Source of the DNA: Dialister hominis
GTDB lineage: Bacteria; Bacillota; Negativicutes; Veillonellales; Dialisteraceae
DNA length: 64,000 bases
Direction of reading: 5' to 3'
Assembly: GCF_007164725.1 (NCBI RefSeq)
Contig: NZ_AP019697.1
Span: 2,318,501-2,382,500, forward strand
Below the pieces are notes generated by a model. The model was not told the origin of the DNA. It worked only from the letters and a program-made list of their open reading frames with translations, and searched no databases. A program made the position numbers and the translations under genes. Below, one piece after another: positions 6,736 through 15,526 of this stretch. The number at the start of each line of letters is the position of its first letter. Position 1 is the stretch's first letter.

Positions 6736-9700
6736 ATGTTGGATGAGAAAACGATTGAAGAGCTCCATTCCTATTATGACAGGCTCCCCGGGGGCATTTG
6801 TCTGGTCAAGGCAGATGATTCCGAGGAAATTTTGCTTGCCAACGCGGAGCTTCTGAATTACTACCAGTGCGCGAACTGGCAGGAGTTCAAGGAGCTGACC
6901 GGAGGGACGTACCGGGGCATGGTGGAAGCATCCGACTATATTCCGCTGAAAGATATCGTAAGAGTGAAGGGGCAGCCGGAGGCAAATTATGCCTACTTCC
7001 AGTTCCCGTACAGGACGAGAGAAGGCCATTTCAATAAAGGAAATGCGCTCCTGATCCGCACGACGCAGAAGGGGCTCGGGGACATCTGGTCCATCAATGT
7101 CATGAAGAGCAAGTACAGCCGCGCGCCCGGTGAGACGGAAAATATCACAGGGCTCCTTGGGGGTACTGCGTTCTACAAGCGTGTCAATGAACACATCCAG
7201 ATGGAAAAGATCGACGGGACCGGCGGACTGTACTGTTCTGTCTATTTCAACCTCACGAACTTCAAATTGTACAACTCCAATTACGGCATTGAGCAGGGCG
7301 ACGAACTGCTCCGGAAGGTGGCGGACGTACTGCGCGCGCATTTCCCGTACTCCATCATCGCCCACTTGAATGCCGATAATTTTGCCCTCGTTGCGCCGCG
7401 TGACGGCGTCATCGAGCAGGTGGAAGCCGTCTGCCGCGAAGTCGATGAAATGATCGACAATTTCAGCATCACACTGAAGGCCGGCGTCTTCTTCCGCGAC
7501 CCGGACAATCCGTCCGAATATACAGCCAACAGTGCTTTCGATATGGCCAAGATCGCCTGCGACTCCATCAAGGGCGATGCCAGCAGGAGCTGGGCCACGT
7601 ACACCGAGACGATGGGGAAGAACCTCGCTGCCCGCGCGTACGTCCTGGAGAATTTCGACCGCGCCCTGAGAAACGGCTACATCAAGATTTTCTACCAGCC
7701 TGTCGTCCGCACCCTGACAGGGAAGCTCTGCGGCATGGAAGCGCTCGCCCGCTGGGAAGATCCCGAAAGAGGCAGACTCACGCCGGACATGTTCGTTCCG
7801 GTCCTTGAAGATGCCAAGCTCATTTACAAACTGGACTCCTACGTCGTCGAGCAGGTCGGGAAACGTTTGCGCACGATGGAAGATTCCGGCATGCCGGTCC
7901 TCCCGATTTCCGTCAACCTGTCCAGCGCCGATTTCGATCAGGTCGATCCCCTCGACGTCGTCGAAAGAGTCGTCAGGAAGTACCGCCTGCCCAGAAGTTA
8001 TATTCGCATAGAAATCACCGAAAGCGCCCTCGTCAAAAACGGCAAGAAGCTCCAGCGCGAAATCGACCGCTTCAGGAAAGCGGGCTACCAGTGCTGGATG
8101 GACGACTTCGGAAGCGGCTACTCCTCCTTCAATGTGCTGCAGAATTTCCACTTCGATGAACTGAAGATCGATATGGCCTTCCTGCGCAATTTCAATGACC
8201 AGAGCCGGAAAATCATCAAATCCATCGTCCTCATGGCGAAATCCCTCGGCGTCCATACGCTCGCTGAAGGCGCCGAGACGCAGGAACAGGTGGATTTCCT
8301 CCGCTCCGTCGGCTGCGAAAAGATCCAGGGCTACTTCTACGGTCGTCCGATGAAGTATGATGACCTCCGCGTCCACTGCCGCGACAAGAACCTGCGCGAA
8401 GAAACGCGTCAGGAAGAATTTGCCTACGACAAACTCGGCCTCATCAATGTCCTCACCGGTGCGCCGGTCGCCCTCTGCGCCGTCAATGACAAATCGATGA
8501 GAATCCTCTACGAAAACGACGCCTACAAGAAAGTCCTCGAAGACGTCAGCGTCAGCGACCTCCGCCAGGCCAATGCCAATCTGGCGGCCGACGACCTGCC
8601 GATGCACAAGAAATTCAGGACCTTCGTCGACAAAGCTGTCGACAGCATGAAGAAAGAATCGATGACCTACGTCGACAATGGAAAGTACCTGCGCGTCAAT
8701 ATGGAAATCGTCGCCAGGACGAACCAGATCAGCGTCGGCCGTCTGGCCCTCTACAACATCACATTTGACGATAAATTCAAGGAAACGAAGCGGTATGACG
8801 AAATCTTCAGAAACGCCATCCTCTTCTACGACGGGATCTACTATGTCCACATGGACACGGGCGTCCTCGAAGTCCTTGAGACCATTAATCCGCTCCTGAA
8901 AGCAGGTGACCGCATCCCGTATGCACGCCAGCTCATCGCGCGCTATGCGGCCCGCTTCATCCACAGGGATGATCAGGAACGCTTCATGCAGTATGCAGAT
9001 GCCAAGAGACTGTATGAAATCGCGAAGGCATCGAAACGGTCCGAAGCGAACAACGTCTTCCGCGTCAAGCAGAAAGACGGCAACTACCGCTGGAAAGAAT
9101 TCGACGCCATCGTTCTCTATAAATCCCAGTCCAAGGACCTTCTCCTCTGCCTCAGAGACGCCACCATGGAACGCCTCCGCGAAAGAGAAGAGAAAGTGCC
9201 TGAATTCTTCGAATCCTTCGGCTACGTGCCAAGAAATGAAACAAGGGACTACAACCAGCAGAACAGCCAGATTTTCATCAACAATGCCCTGCAGTCTTTC
9301 CTCGACTTCTCCGGCATCAAGTTCTTCTGGAAGGACAAGAACCGCCGCTTCAAAGGCGCTTCGAACGCTTTCCTCAATTACTACGGCCTGAAGCTGGAAG
9401 ACATCCTTGGCAAGACGGACGAAGACACGGGCTGGCATATCAACGAAGGCCCGTACAAGGACGACGAATGGGCCGTCCTCCGTCATGGACGCGTGAAACG
9501 CCACGTCATCGGCCACTGCATCGTCAAAGGCGTACCGCACACCATTGCTGCCTCGAAATTCCCGATTTATGACGGCAATGAAATCGTCGGCCTCGCCGGC
9601 TACTTCAACGACGTCGACAAAGGACTCTGGCGCCAGGAGCAGCAGGTCAAGATCGGCCTCACCGATCCGGACACTGGACTCTTCGGCTTCCGCGGCATGA

Positions 9701-10113
9701 TGATGACAGGCCTCCAGTATGCGGACAACTACCGCCTCCATGGAGAAGACTTCTGCGCTATCATGCTCGACGTGCCCGACTTCGATGCCACCGTCCGCAT
9801 GTACGGCCCGCAGATCAGGAAGAAACTCCTGAAACGCATCCAGAAAGCGCTTGATACCTTCGACGTACAGAAACGCGCACTCGGCCATATCGGCGAAGGC
9901 GGCAATTTCCTCTGCTTCGTCAAAAGACAGGATGCCAAATCCATCCACAAGTACCTCATCCAGCTCGCCAAGAATATCCATGAAATCACCAAGATCGACG
10001 GATACGACTGCACCCTCTACCTGCGCTATTCGACCGCATGGTGCTCCGAGTCCAAGAACCTCGACGGCATGCTGCACCTCCTCATGGAACGTCTGAATGA
10101 CCAGAAACTCTAG
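6736..10113 (+). CDS. Multidomain PAS/GGDEF/EAL cyclic-di-GMP protein, part upstream of an amber codon
   Basis: 1,125 residues, cytosolic, no membrane segments. Order: PAS-like (10-110); degenerate GGDEF (about 145-290; the motif reads NADNF, so no cyclase activity expected); EAL (about 300-545) with the catalytic set intact: GMEALARW, PISVNLS, IEITESA, DDFGSGYSS, LKID, AEGAET; then three PAS-like modules (about 560-960) and a second degenerate GGDEF-like domain (about 965-1120, EGGNF in place of GGDEF). Predicted role: a phosphodiesterase controlled by small-molecule sensing. It ends at TAG (10111-10113), but the frame stays open beyond it and continues into a PAS-GAF-GGDEF module in the same phase, so this is probably the front of a ~1,600-residue bifunctional protein. 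Confidence 0.88.
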   Translation: MLDEKTIEELHSYYDRLPGGICLVKADDSEEILLANAELLNYYQCANWQEFKELTGGTYRGMVEASDYIPLKDIVRVKGQPEANYAYFQFPYRTREGHFNKGNALLIRTTQKGLGDIWSINVMKSKYSRAPGETENITGLLGGTAFYKRVNEHIQMEKIDGTGGLYCSVYFNLTNFKLYNSNYGIEQGDELLRKVADVLRAHFPYSIIAHLNADNFALVAPRDGVIEQVEAVCREVDEMIDNFSITLKAGVFFRDPDNPSEYTANSAFDMAKIACDSIKGDASRSWATYTETMGKNLAARAYVLENFDRALRNGYIKIFYQPVVRTLTGKLCGMEALARWEDPERGRLTPDMFVPVLEDAKLIYKLDSYVVEQVGKRLRTMEDSGMPVLPISVNLSSADFDQVDPLDVVERVVRKYRLPRSYIRIEITESALVKNGKKLQREIDRFRKAGYQCWMDDFGSGYSSFNVLQNFHFDELKIDMAFLRNFNDQSRKIIKSIVLMAKSLGVHTLAEGAETQEQVDFLRSVGCEKIQGYFYGRPMKYDDLRVHCRDKNLREETRQEEFAYDKLGLINVLTGAPVALCAVNDKSMRILYENDAYKKVLEDVSVSDLRQANANLAADDLPMHKKFRTFVDKAVDSMKKESMTYVDNGKYLRVNMEIVARTNQISVGRLALYNITFDDKFKETKRYDEIFRNAILFYDGIYYVHMDTGVLEVLETINPLLKAGDRIPYARQLIARYAARFIHRDDQERFMQYADAKRLYEIAKASKRSEANNVFRVKQKDGNYRWKEFDAIVLYKSQSKDLLLCLRDATMERLREREEKVPEFFESFGYVPRNETRDYNQQNSQIFINNALQSFLDFSGIKFFWKDKNRRFKGASNAFLNYYGLKLEDILGKTDEDTGWHINEGPYKDDEWAVLRHGRVKRHVIGHCIVKGVPHTIAASKFPIYDGNEIVGLAGYFNDVDKGLWRQEQQVKIGLTDPDTGLFGFRGMMMTGLQYADNYRLHGEDFCAIMLDVPDFDATVRMYGPQIRKKLLKRIQKALDTFDVQKRALGHIGEGGNFLCFVKRQDAKSIHKYLIQLAKNIHEITKIDGYDCTLYLRYSTAWCSESKNLDGMLHLLMERLNDQKL

Positions 10114-11538
10114 AAACGCAGCGAATCCGACTACATCGGCGACTGCATCTCCTTCGACAGGAGAAAGTTCGACGACATGGACGAAAGAGTCGCCATGAGC
10201 GATCCCGATACATACAACCTCGTCTACCTCAACAAAGCCCTCCGCCACGACCTGGGCCTGACAGAGGATGAAGACATCACAGGAAAGAAATGCTACGAAG
10301 TCCTCGAAGGCGCCAAGAGCCCGTGCGAATTCTGCACGAACGAACGCCTCTCCAGAGACTACTTCTATAAGTGGGTCCACCACGACGCAAGAACCGGCCA
10401 GGACTACATCATGCGCGACACCCTCGTACCGTGGCGCGGCAAGAACTACCGCTTCACCTTCTCGACCTGCCTGAAAGACTACGTAGGCAAGTACCTCAAG
10501 GAGAACGGGGAAATCGTCGGAAAATCCGCAGCGAATGAAATGATCGCCATTGCCCTCGACGAAAGAGATCCCGACGCCAGCATCGACAAAATGCTCGAAA
10601 GCATCGGGGAAGCCCTCAAAGCCGACAAGGTCATGATCTTCGAAGAAGATGAAGAAAACGTCTCCGCTACCTATGAATGGAAGAAGGAAGGCGTTCCTTC
10701 CACCATCGACAAACTCCAGAAAATCCCGCGCGAAAAGGCGAAAGCCCTCTACCAGGGCTACGTCCCCAGCGAAGTTACCATCATCAACGACCCGGAAAGA
10801 ATGAACAAGGCCTTGAAAGACGGCAACATCAGTGCCGTCAAAATCAACAGCCTCGTCTCCGGGCACCTTGCCATCAACAGGAAATCCTTCGGTTTCGTCG
10901 AAGTCGTCAACCCGGCACCCGACAGACTGAAAGACGCCTCCCTCCTCCTGACAGCCGTCACCAGATTCCTCAGCGTCCTCATCCGCAACAGAGACATCTA
11001 CAAACGCTTGAGACAGCTCGGGAACACCGACCAGCTCACAGGAGTCATGAGCAGGCACCGCTTCATGGGACTCATGCAGCACATCCCGCAAGGCGAACCC
11101 ATCGCCCTCATCTACGCTGACTTCAATGACCTCAAAGACATTAACGACACCGACGGCCACGAAGCAGGCGATGAAGCACTCAGGAAAATGGCCTGCGCCA
11201 TGTGCTCCGTCGTAGACCAGAACCGCGTCTTCCGCGTAGGCGGCGACGAATTCATAGCCGTCGCAGAAGAAGTCAACCTCGACGACGTCAAAGAAATCGT
11301 CAAGAAAATGAGACAAGCCTTCGACGAACAAGGCGTCAGCGCAGCCCTTGGCTACGGCATCTTCAAAATGCCCATAGACGACATAGAAGCCGCCATCGCC
11401 GAAGTCGACCACTGGATGTACTACGACAAACGCCGCGTCAAAGAAGAACAGCACAAAGACCAGGACTTCATCCCCGACCACCTGCCGGAAAAAACCGCAG
11501 GACAGAAGGAAGAAGGAAAAGAAAACCCAGAACAGTAA
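10114..11538 (+). CDS. PAS-GAF-GGDEF diguanylate cyclase module, in frame after the amber codon
   Basis: Same reading frame as the preceding gene; only the TAG separates them. The first in-frame ATG is at 10177, but the codons from 10114 (KRSESDYIGDCISFD...) already look coding and no ribosome site is evident before 10177. Domains counted from 10177: PAS (about 5-110, with ECFT-like Cys pair CEFC), GAF (about 120-285), GGDEF (about 290-430) with an intact catalytic motif VFRVGGDEFIAVAEE and substrate-site residues ADFNDLKDINDTDGHEAGD. No RxxD inhibitory site is visible upstream of GGDEF. So the cyclase is predicted active. If the amber is real and not read through, this half would need its own start or is silent. 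Confidence 0.8.
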   Translation, partial: KRSESDYIGDCISFDRRKFDDMDERVAMSDPDTYNLVYLNKALRHDLGLTEDEDITGKKCYEVLEGAKSPCEFCTNERLSRDYFYKWVHHDARTGQDYIMRDTLVPWRGKNYRFTFSTCLKDYVGKYLKENGEIVGKSAANEMIAIALDERDPDASIDKMLESIGEALKADKVMIFEEDEENVSATYEWKKEGVPSTIDKLQKIPREKAKALYQGYVPSEVTIINDPERMNKALKDGNISAVKINSLVSGHLAINRKSFGFVEVVNPAPDRLKDASLLLTAVTRFLSVLIRNRDIYKRLRQLGNTDQLTGVMSRHRFMGLMQHIPQGEPIALIYADFNDLKDINDTDGHEAGDEALRKMACAMCSVVDQNRVFRVGGDEFIAVAEEVNLDDVKEIVKKMRQAFDEQGVSAALGYGIFKMPIDDIEAAIAEVDHWMYYDKRRVKEEQHKDQDFIPDHLPEKTAGQKEEGKENPEQ

Positions 11539-11712
11539 AAGGAGAAAAGGATAAGACCTTCACAACAGGGGGAAGGAGATCCTTTATATCTTCAAAAAGA
11601 TAAAACCTTTACAACTGGGAAAGCAGAACAACCCGAGAACCGGGGGGAAAACATACAACCGGTAAAAACGAAAACCGGGAAACCGGGAAAAGCTAAGACC
11701 GGGAAATAAAAA

Positions 11713-11743
11713 ACCATGCCAGACCAAAATGCTGGCATGTTTT
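11713..11743 (+). terminator. Rho-independent terminator
   Basis: CATGCCAG / CTGGCATG stem followed by TTTTTT, 170 bases after the cyclase stop. The stretch between (11539-11712) is purine-rich with repeats of accgggaaa and holds no gene. Confidence 0.85.
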
Positions 11744-11855
11744 TTCAGCCGAAGGCTGGTTTAAGGGTGTTTGACCTTGCCTCGTAGAGGAAGGTGGCGG
11801 CGGAGCCGACGGAAACATCATTTCCCAGCCTGTAAGGCGGCTGTATGGTTTTTAA
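11744..11855. repeat. Intergenic mosaic repeat
   Basis: Modules cagccgaaggctggtttaag, gaaggtggcggcggagccga, cctgtaaggcggctgtatgg, in the common order. The rest of the gap to 12020 holds nothing I can identify. Confidence 0.75.
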
Positions 11856-12019
11856 TCTCTCCTCTCTGCTGTCCGTTTTTAAGCCTTTCCTACTTTGCCA
11901 TTTCCTCGACTCACCATCATAAAATTTCCTATTTCCTCAAATCACTCCCGCGGCTTGCTGTCAAAAAGTCGCATTTTGTCCAGCATGCGTGGTACATGCA
12001 TGGGATTTACTAAAAATTA

Positions 12020-12057
12020 TGATATAATAAAGAAAAAATAATTTATTTTTCTTTATA
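12020..12057 (+). promoter_or_regulatory. Extended -10 promoter and AT-rich hairpin before the CBS-domain gene
   Basis: TGATATAAT (12020-12028) is an extended -10 box. It is followed by a near-perfect AT-only inverted repeat (TAAAGAAAAA... / ...TTTTTCTTTA, 12029-12056) directly before the ribosome site AGGAGG, which could affect start-site access. Confidence 0.5.
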
Positions 12058-12073
12058 GGAGGAAATCACAAGT

Positions 12074-13441
12074 ATGGATGACGGCCACATATGGGGCGAA
12101 TTATTGATCATCATTTTGCTGGTACTGGCCAATGGGGCTTGTTCTCTGGCGGAGATTGCCATCGTAGGCGCCAGGAAGACGAAGCTGCAGGAAATGATTG
12201 ACGCGGGCAGCAAGAACGCTGTCTACGCGCTGCGTCTGGCGGAGAAGAAGGAAGAACTCTTCTCCACGATCCAGGTGGGCATCACGACCATCAGCATCAT
12301 CACTGGTATGTTTTCGGGCGCGTCGCTGGCGGGTCCTTTGGGGCGCGAGCTGGAGAAAATCCCGTTCCTTGCCCCGTATGCGCAGGGCGTCAGCATGGTC
12401 ACCGTCATGGTGCTTGTGACGTACTTTTCATTGATTATCGGCGAGCTCGTCCCGAAATGGGTCGCGATCGCCATTCCGGAGAAAGCAGCCTGCGCCATTG
12501 CAAGGCCGATGATCCTTCTTGCGACCGTCTGCCGTCCGCTCGTGCTTTTCTCCACGTGGTCGACGAAAGTCGTCGTCAATCTAATCGGCGTGAAAATGGG
12601 CGGTGAGCAACCGGTCTCCGAAGAAGAAATCCGCGTCCTCCTCCAACAGGGGGCAGAACTCGGCACCTTCGACAAGGAAGAACCGGAAATCATCGACAAT
12701 GTCTTTGAACTCAACGACCGCACCGCCGCTGACTGCATGACCGCGCGTCCGCAGCTGACATGGCTCGACCTGGAAGACACCGAGGAAAAAATCTGGAAAG
12801 ACATGATGGAGACCACCCATTTCAGGCTTCCTGTCGGGAGCGGATCCCTCGATGATTTCAAAGGCCTGGCCGACCTTTCCGAAGTCCTTATGGACCAGCA
12901 CCTTTACCCGGACAAACCGCTGAAGGCATCGCTCATCGAAAAAGTACGCCAGCCGCTCTTCATTCCGGAGACACTCATCCTGACGAAACTTCTCCGCTTC
13001 TTCCGCACGAAGGGCGTCCACGAAGCCGTCGTCATCGACGAGTACGGGACATTATCCGGCCTCATCACACTCCATGACGTCCTCGAAGAAATCGTGGGCG
13101 ACATGCCGGGCGACAAGCAGGACATCATTGACGAGAAAAACAAATTTATCCGCCGCTCCGAAAACTCCTGGCTGGTGGAAGGGCTCTGCTCCATCGATGA
13201 ATTCAGGGAATATTTCCACATCGAGGAAGAGCTGCCAGGCGAAGCGGAAGACTACTACAAGACTTTGGGGGGCTTTATCACCTACCTGCTCGGCTACATT
13301 CCGAAAGAAACGGAAAAAGCAACCTATGACCGATTCACATTCGAAGTCATGGACTGCGACAACCGCAGAGTGGATAAGGTATTGGTAACGGAAGGAACTC
13401 CTTCCGAGAAGGAGCAGAAAGAAAATGGCAAAAAAAATTGA
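12074..13441 (+). CDS. CNNM/CorC-type membrane protein (DUF21, two CBS domains, CorC_HlyC domain)
   Basis: 455 residues. N-terminal DUF21 domain with about four membrane segments (LLIIILLVLANGACSLAEIA; FLAPYAQGVSMVTVMVLVTY; later hydrophobic stretches to about residue 170) and the usual signature EEEIRVLLQQGAELGTFDKEE leading into the CBS pair (about 215-340, VIDEYGTLSGLITLHDVLEEIVGD). The C-terminal CorC_HlyC domain follows (about 355-445). Family members are linked to magnesium/cobalt efflux or ion homeostasis; the name haemolysin in old annotations is unsupported. Strong ribosome site TAGGAGGAAAT. The stop overlaps the start of the next gene by 17 bases, so the two are translationally coupled. 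Confidence 0.9.
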   Translation: MDDGHIWGELLIIILLVLANGACSLAEIAIVGARKTKLQEMIDAGSKNAVYALRLAEKKEELFSTIQVGITTISIITGMFSGASLAGPLGRELEKIPFLAPYAQGVSMVTVMVLVTYFSLIIGELVPKWVAIAIPEKAACAIARPMILLATVCRPLVLFSTWSTKVVVNLIGVKMGGEQPVSEEEIRVLLQQGAELGTFDKEEPEIIDNVFELNDRTAADCMTARPQLTWLDLEDTEEKIWKDMMETTHFRLPVGSGSLDDFKGLADLSEVLMDQHLYPDKPLKASLIEKVRQPLFIPETLILTKLLRFFRTKGVHEAVVIDEYGTLSGLITLHDVLEEIVGDMPGDKQDIIDEKNKFIRRSENSWLVEGLCSIDEFREYFHIEEELPGEAEDYYKTLGGFITYLLGYIPKETEKATYDRFTFEVMDCDNRRVDKVLVTEGTPSEKEQKENGKKN

Positions 13442-14156
13442 TGAAAAAACCATGCTGGAGAACATAGAAAACCTCCGCAGTGAACTTTCTGAAACAAAAG
13501 GATTCCTGCAGACATACATGCTCGATCCAGATCCCGACTCCCGCCCCGCTGAAGACGAAAGACTGAAAACCGTCGTCCGCCTCGCAGGAGAAATGGAAGA
13601 TATCCTGGCCCAGCTCACCGGCGGCGTCCACACAGAAGAAGTCAAAGAAGAAACTCCGGAAGAAAAAGAAGCTGCTGCTGAAGAAGAAAAAGACGAAGAA
13701 GTCATCAAAGAAGCAGAAGAATCCGAATACACCGAAGAAGAACCAAAAGAAGAAGCTGATGACGAAGAAGACGAAGAGGAAACCGAAGAACCGGAAGAAG
13801 TCTCTCTCGAAGGCACTCCTGAAGAAACAGAAGAAGACGCAGAAGACGACTCCATCCCGGTAGCCCAGGACATCTCCGAACCCGCCGACGACATCAACCT
13901 CGAATACAAAACCCACGAACTCGGAACACCTGGCGAAGACGAAGACAACATCGAAGCAGACTGGAACCTGAACGAAGAAGACATGATGCCAGCCTTCCGC
14001 GCCTACGCCACCAGCGAAGAACTCGAAGAAAAGAAAAAAGAAAAGAAAGCAAAGAAAGACAAGAAAAAAGACAAAAAGAAAGCAAAGAAAGACAAAAAGA
14101 GCAAAAAAATGAACAAAGAAGCCGGCCTCTTCGCCGACGTCAAAACATTTGAGTAA
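13425..14156 (+). CDS. Highly charged protein of unknown function (acidic middle, lysine-rich tail)
   Basis: 243 residues. A short folded-looking N-terminus (about 1-70, MAKKIDEKTMLENIENLRSE with heptad-like leucines) is followed by a very acidic, Glu-dominated stretch (about 72-150), a mixed linker, and a tail in which nearly every second residue is Lys (about 200-235). The charge blocks could pair in cis or bind partners. No signal peptide or membrane segment. It overlaps the stop of the CBS-domain gene and has a ribosome site (AAGGAG) inside that gene, so a functional link to ion transport is possible but only inferred. I do not recognise a family. Confidence 0.7.
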   Translation: MAKKIDEKTMLENIENLRSELSETKGFLQTYMLDPDPDSRPAEDERLKTVVRLAGEMEDILAQLTGGVHTEEVKEETPEEKEAAAEEEKDEEVIKEAEESEYTEEEPKEEADDEEDEEETEEPEEVSLEGTPEETEEDAEDDSIPVAQDISEPADDINLEYKTHELGTPGEDEDNIEADWNLNEEDMMPAFRAYATSEELEEKKKEKKAKKDKKKDKKKAKKDKKSKKMNKEAGLFADVKTFE

Positions 14157-14182
14157 CAGAGAAGAGGTCACCGGAGACGGGG

Positions 14183-14480
14183 ATGCAGCATTTCCTGGGC
14201 CGTAGGCCGGTCTTAACCTTGCTCCGGAAGGAGAAGGTGGCGGCGGAGCCGACGGATGAGTTGCATTTCCTCAAGGCGTTAGCCTTGGTTGCAAGGTTTT
14301 TATCGAGCAACGCGAGGTTTAAGGGTGTTAATTTTGCTCCGTCAGGAGAAGGTGGCGCCGAAGGCGTCGGATGAGATGTAGTTCCCAGCCTGTAAGGCGG
14401 CTGTATGGTTTTCTCATTTCTTGGCTGTCCCCGTTAGGGGAAAGTGGCGCCGGAGGCGACGAAAGGGGTTCATTTTCACT
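14183..14480. repeat. Intergenic mosaic repeat, three units in tandem
   Basis: Successive units with variable loops: gggccgtaggccggtctt, ggaaggagaaggtggcggcg, caaggcgttagccttggttg, cgagcaacgcgagg, ggagaaggtggcgccgaagg, cctgtaaggcggctgtatgg, gtggcgccggaggcgacg. The inner arms change while staying self-complementary, which points to hairpin-level conservation. Confidence 0.8.
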
Positions 14481-14606
14481 CCCTCCATCTTGCTTGTACG
14501 CTTTACACTTTCGTTCCAATTAAAGAGGATGTACGACGATCACTCGTTACTGCATCCCCTTTTTCATCTCAAAAGACAATTTGTTTCCATGAAAGAAGGA
14601 ATCATT

Positions 14607-15410
14607 ATGCCGAATTATGCCAAAGATGGCGAAGTCATGTACCACACCGGCCTGACCAAAGAAATGATAAAAGGCGCCAAATACGCCCTCGTTCCCGGCG
14701 ACCCGGGACGCGTCGAAGGCCTTGCCAAAGCCCTTGATCCGAACGCCGCCTTTGTCGCCAGCCACAGAGACTTCACCACCTGGACCGCCGAAGTGAATGG
14801 ACAGCCTATCCTCGTCATGTCCACCGGCATGGGCGGCCCCTGCGTTACCTTCGCCGTAGAAGAACTCGCCCGCCTCGGCGTCAAAACATTCATCCGCGTA
14901 GGCACCACAGGCTCCATGCAGGAAGACCTGAACCTCGGCGACATCGTCATCAACAAAGCAGCAGTCAGAATGGATGGCGCCTCCAAAGCCTACGCCCCCA
15001 TCGAATACCCCGCCGCTGCCGACATGCGTGTCACACTTGCCTTAGAAGAGGCCGCAGGGACCCTGAAGATCCCCTTCAAAACAGGCATATCCGTCTCCAC
15101 CGACAGCTTCTGGCCCGGCCAGGAACGCTACGACAGCTACGCCGGCTACGTCCGCCGCGCCTACCAGGGAAGCCTCGAAGAATACCAGCACCTCGGCTGC
15201 ACCAACTTCGAAATGGAAAACGCCACCCTCTTCACACTCTGCGACGTCATGGGCCTTCACGCAGGCTCCGTCTGCGGCGTAGTCGCCAAAAGAACCGACA
15301 GCGAGACAGTCGCCCCGCACGACGTCTACGAAGAAGCAGAAAAAAGATTCCAAAAGACAGTCAAGCTCGCATTAAAAATGCTCACAGGACACTTTCTCGT
15401 GAGGATTTGA
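14607..15410 (+). CDS. udp: Uridine phosphorylase
   Basis: 267 residues. Catalyses phosphorolysis of uridine to uracil and ribose-1-phosphate in pyrimidine salvage. Seen: the phosphate-binding GDPGRV near the N-terminus, IRVGTTGSMQ (nucleoside phosphorylase family I signature), and FEMENATLFTL (Glu-Met-Glu contacts ribose). The length fits the family (~255). Start ATG at 14607 was chosen because AAGAAGGA lies 6 bases upstream; an ATG at 14589 is in frame but has no ribosome site. It stands alone: repeats upstream, an IS1182 element 20 bases downstream. Confidence 0.92.
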   Translation: MPNYAKDGEVMYHTGLTKEMIKGAKYALVPGDPGRVEGLAKALDPNAAFVASHRDFTTWTAEVNGQPILVMSTGMGGPCVTFAVEELARLGVKTFIRVGTTGSMQEDLNLGDIVINKAAVRMDGASKAYAPIEYPAAADMRVTLALEEAAGTLKIPFKTGISVSTDSFWPGQERYDSYAGYVRRAYQGSLEEYQHLGCTNFEMENATLFTLCDVMGLHAGSVCGVVAKRTDSETVAPHDVYEEAEKRFQKTVKLALKMLTGHFLVRI

Positions 15411-15462
15411 GGATAGAAAAAATAAATGGTACGAAAGGGGATGTGACAAAATTCATCCCAAC

Positions 15463-15509
15463 AAAAAGGGCTCTGCCCCGGATCATTTGGTCCGGGGCAG
15501 AGCCTTTCG
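15463..15509 (+). terminator. Very strong hairpin between the IS1182 left end and its transposase
   Basis: AAAGGGCTCTGCCCCGGA / TCCGGGGCAGAGCCTTT, a perfect stem of about 17 bp, 17 bases before the transposase start. It probably blocks transcription entering from outside; such hairpins are common in IS leaders. Confidence 0.75.
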
Positions 15510-15526
15510 TGTTATAATTTTTTACA

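Noticed and set aside
6718-11481. 1,587-codon open frame antisense to the cyclic-di-GMP gene
   Set aside because: Its residues (Val, Asp, Phe, Ala rich) follow from GAC/GTC/AAG-type codon bias on the plus strand; no domain, no ribosome site. The sense strand has clear EAL/GGDEF motifs. Its length only shows how strong the codon bias is.
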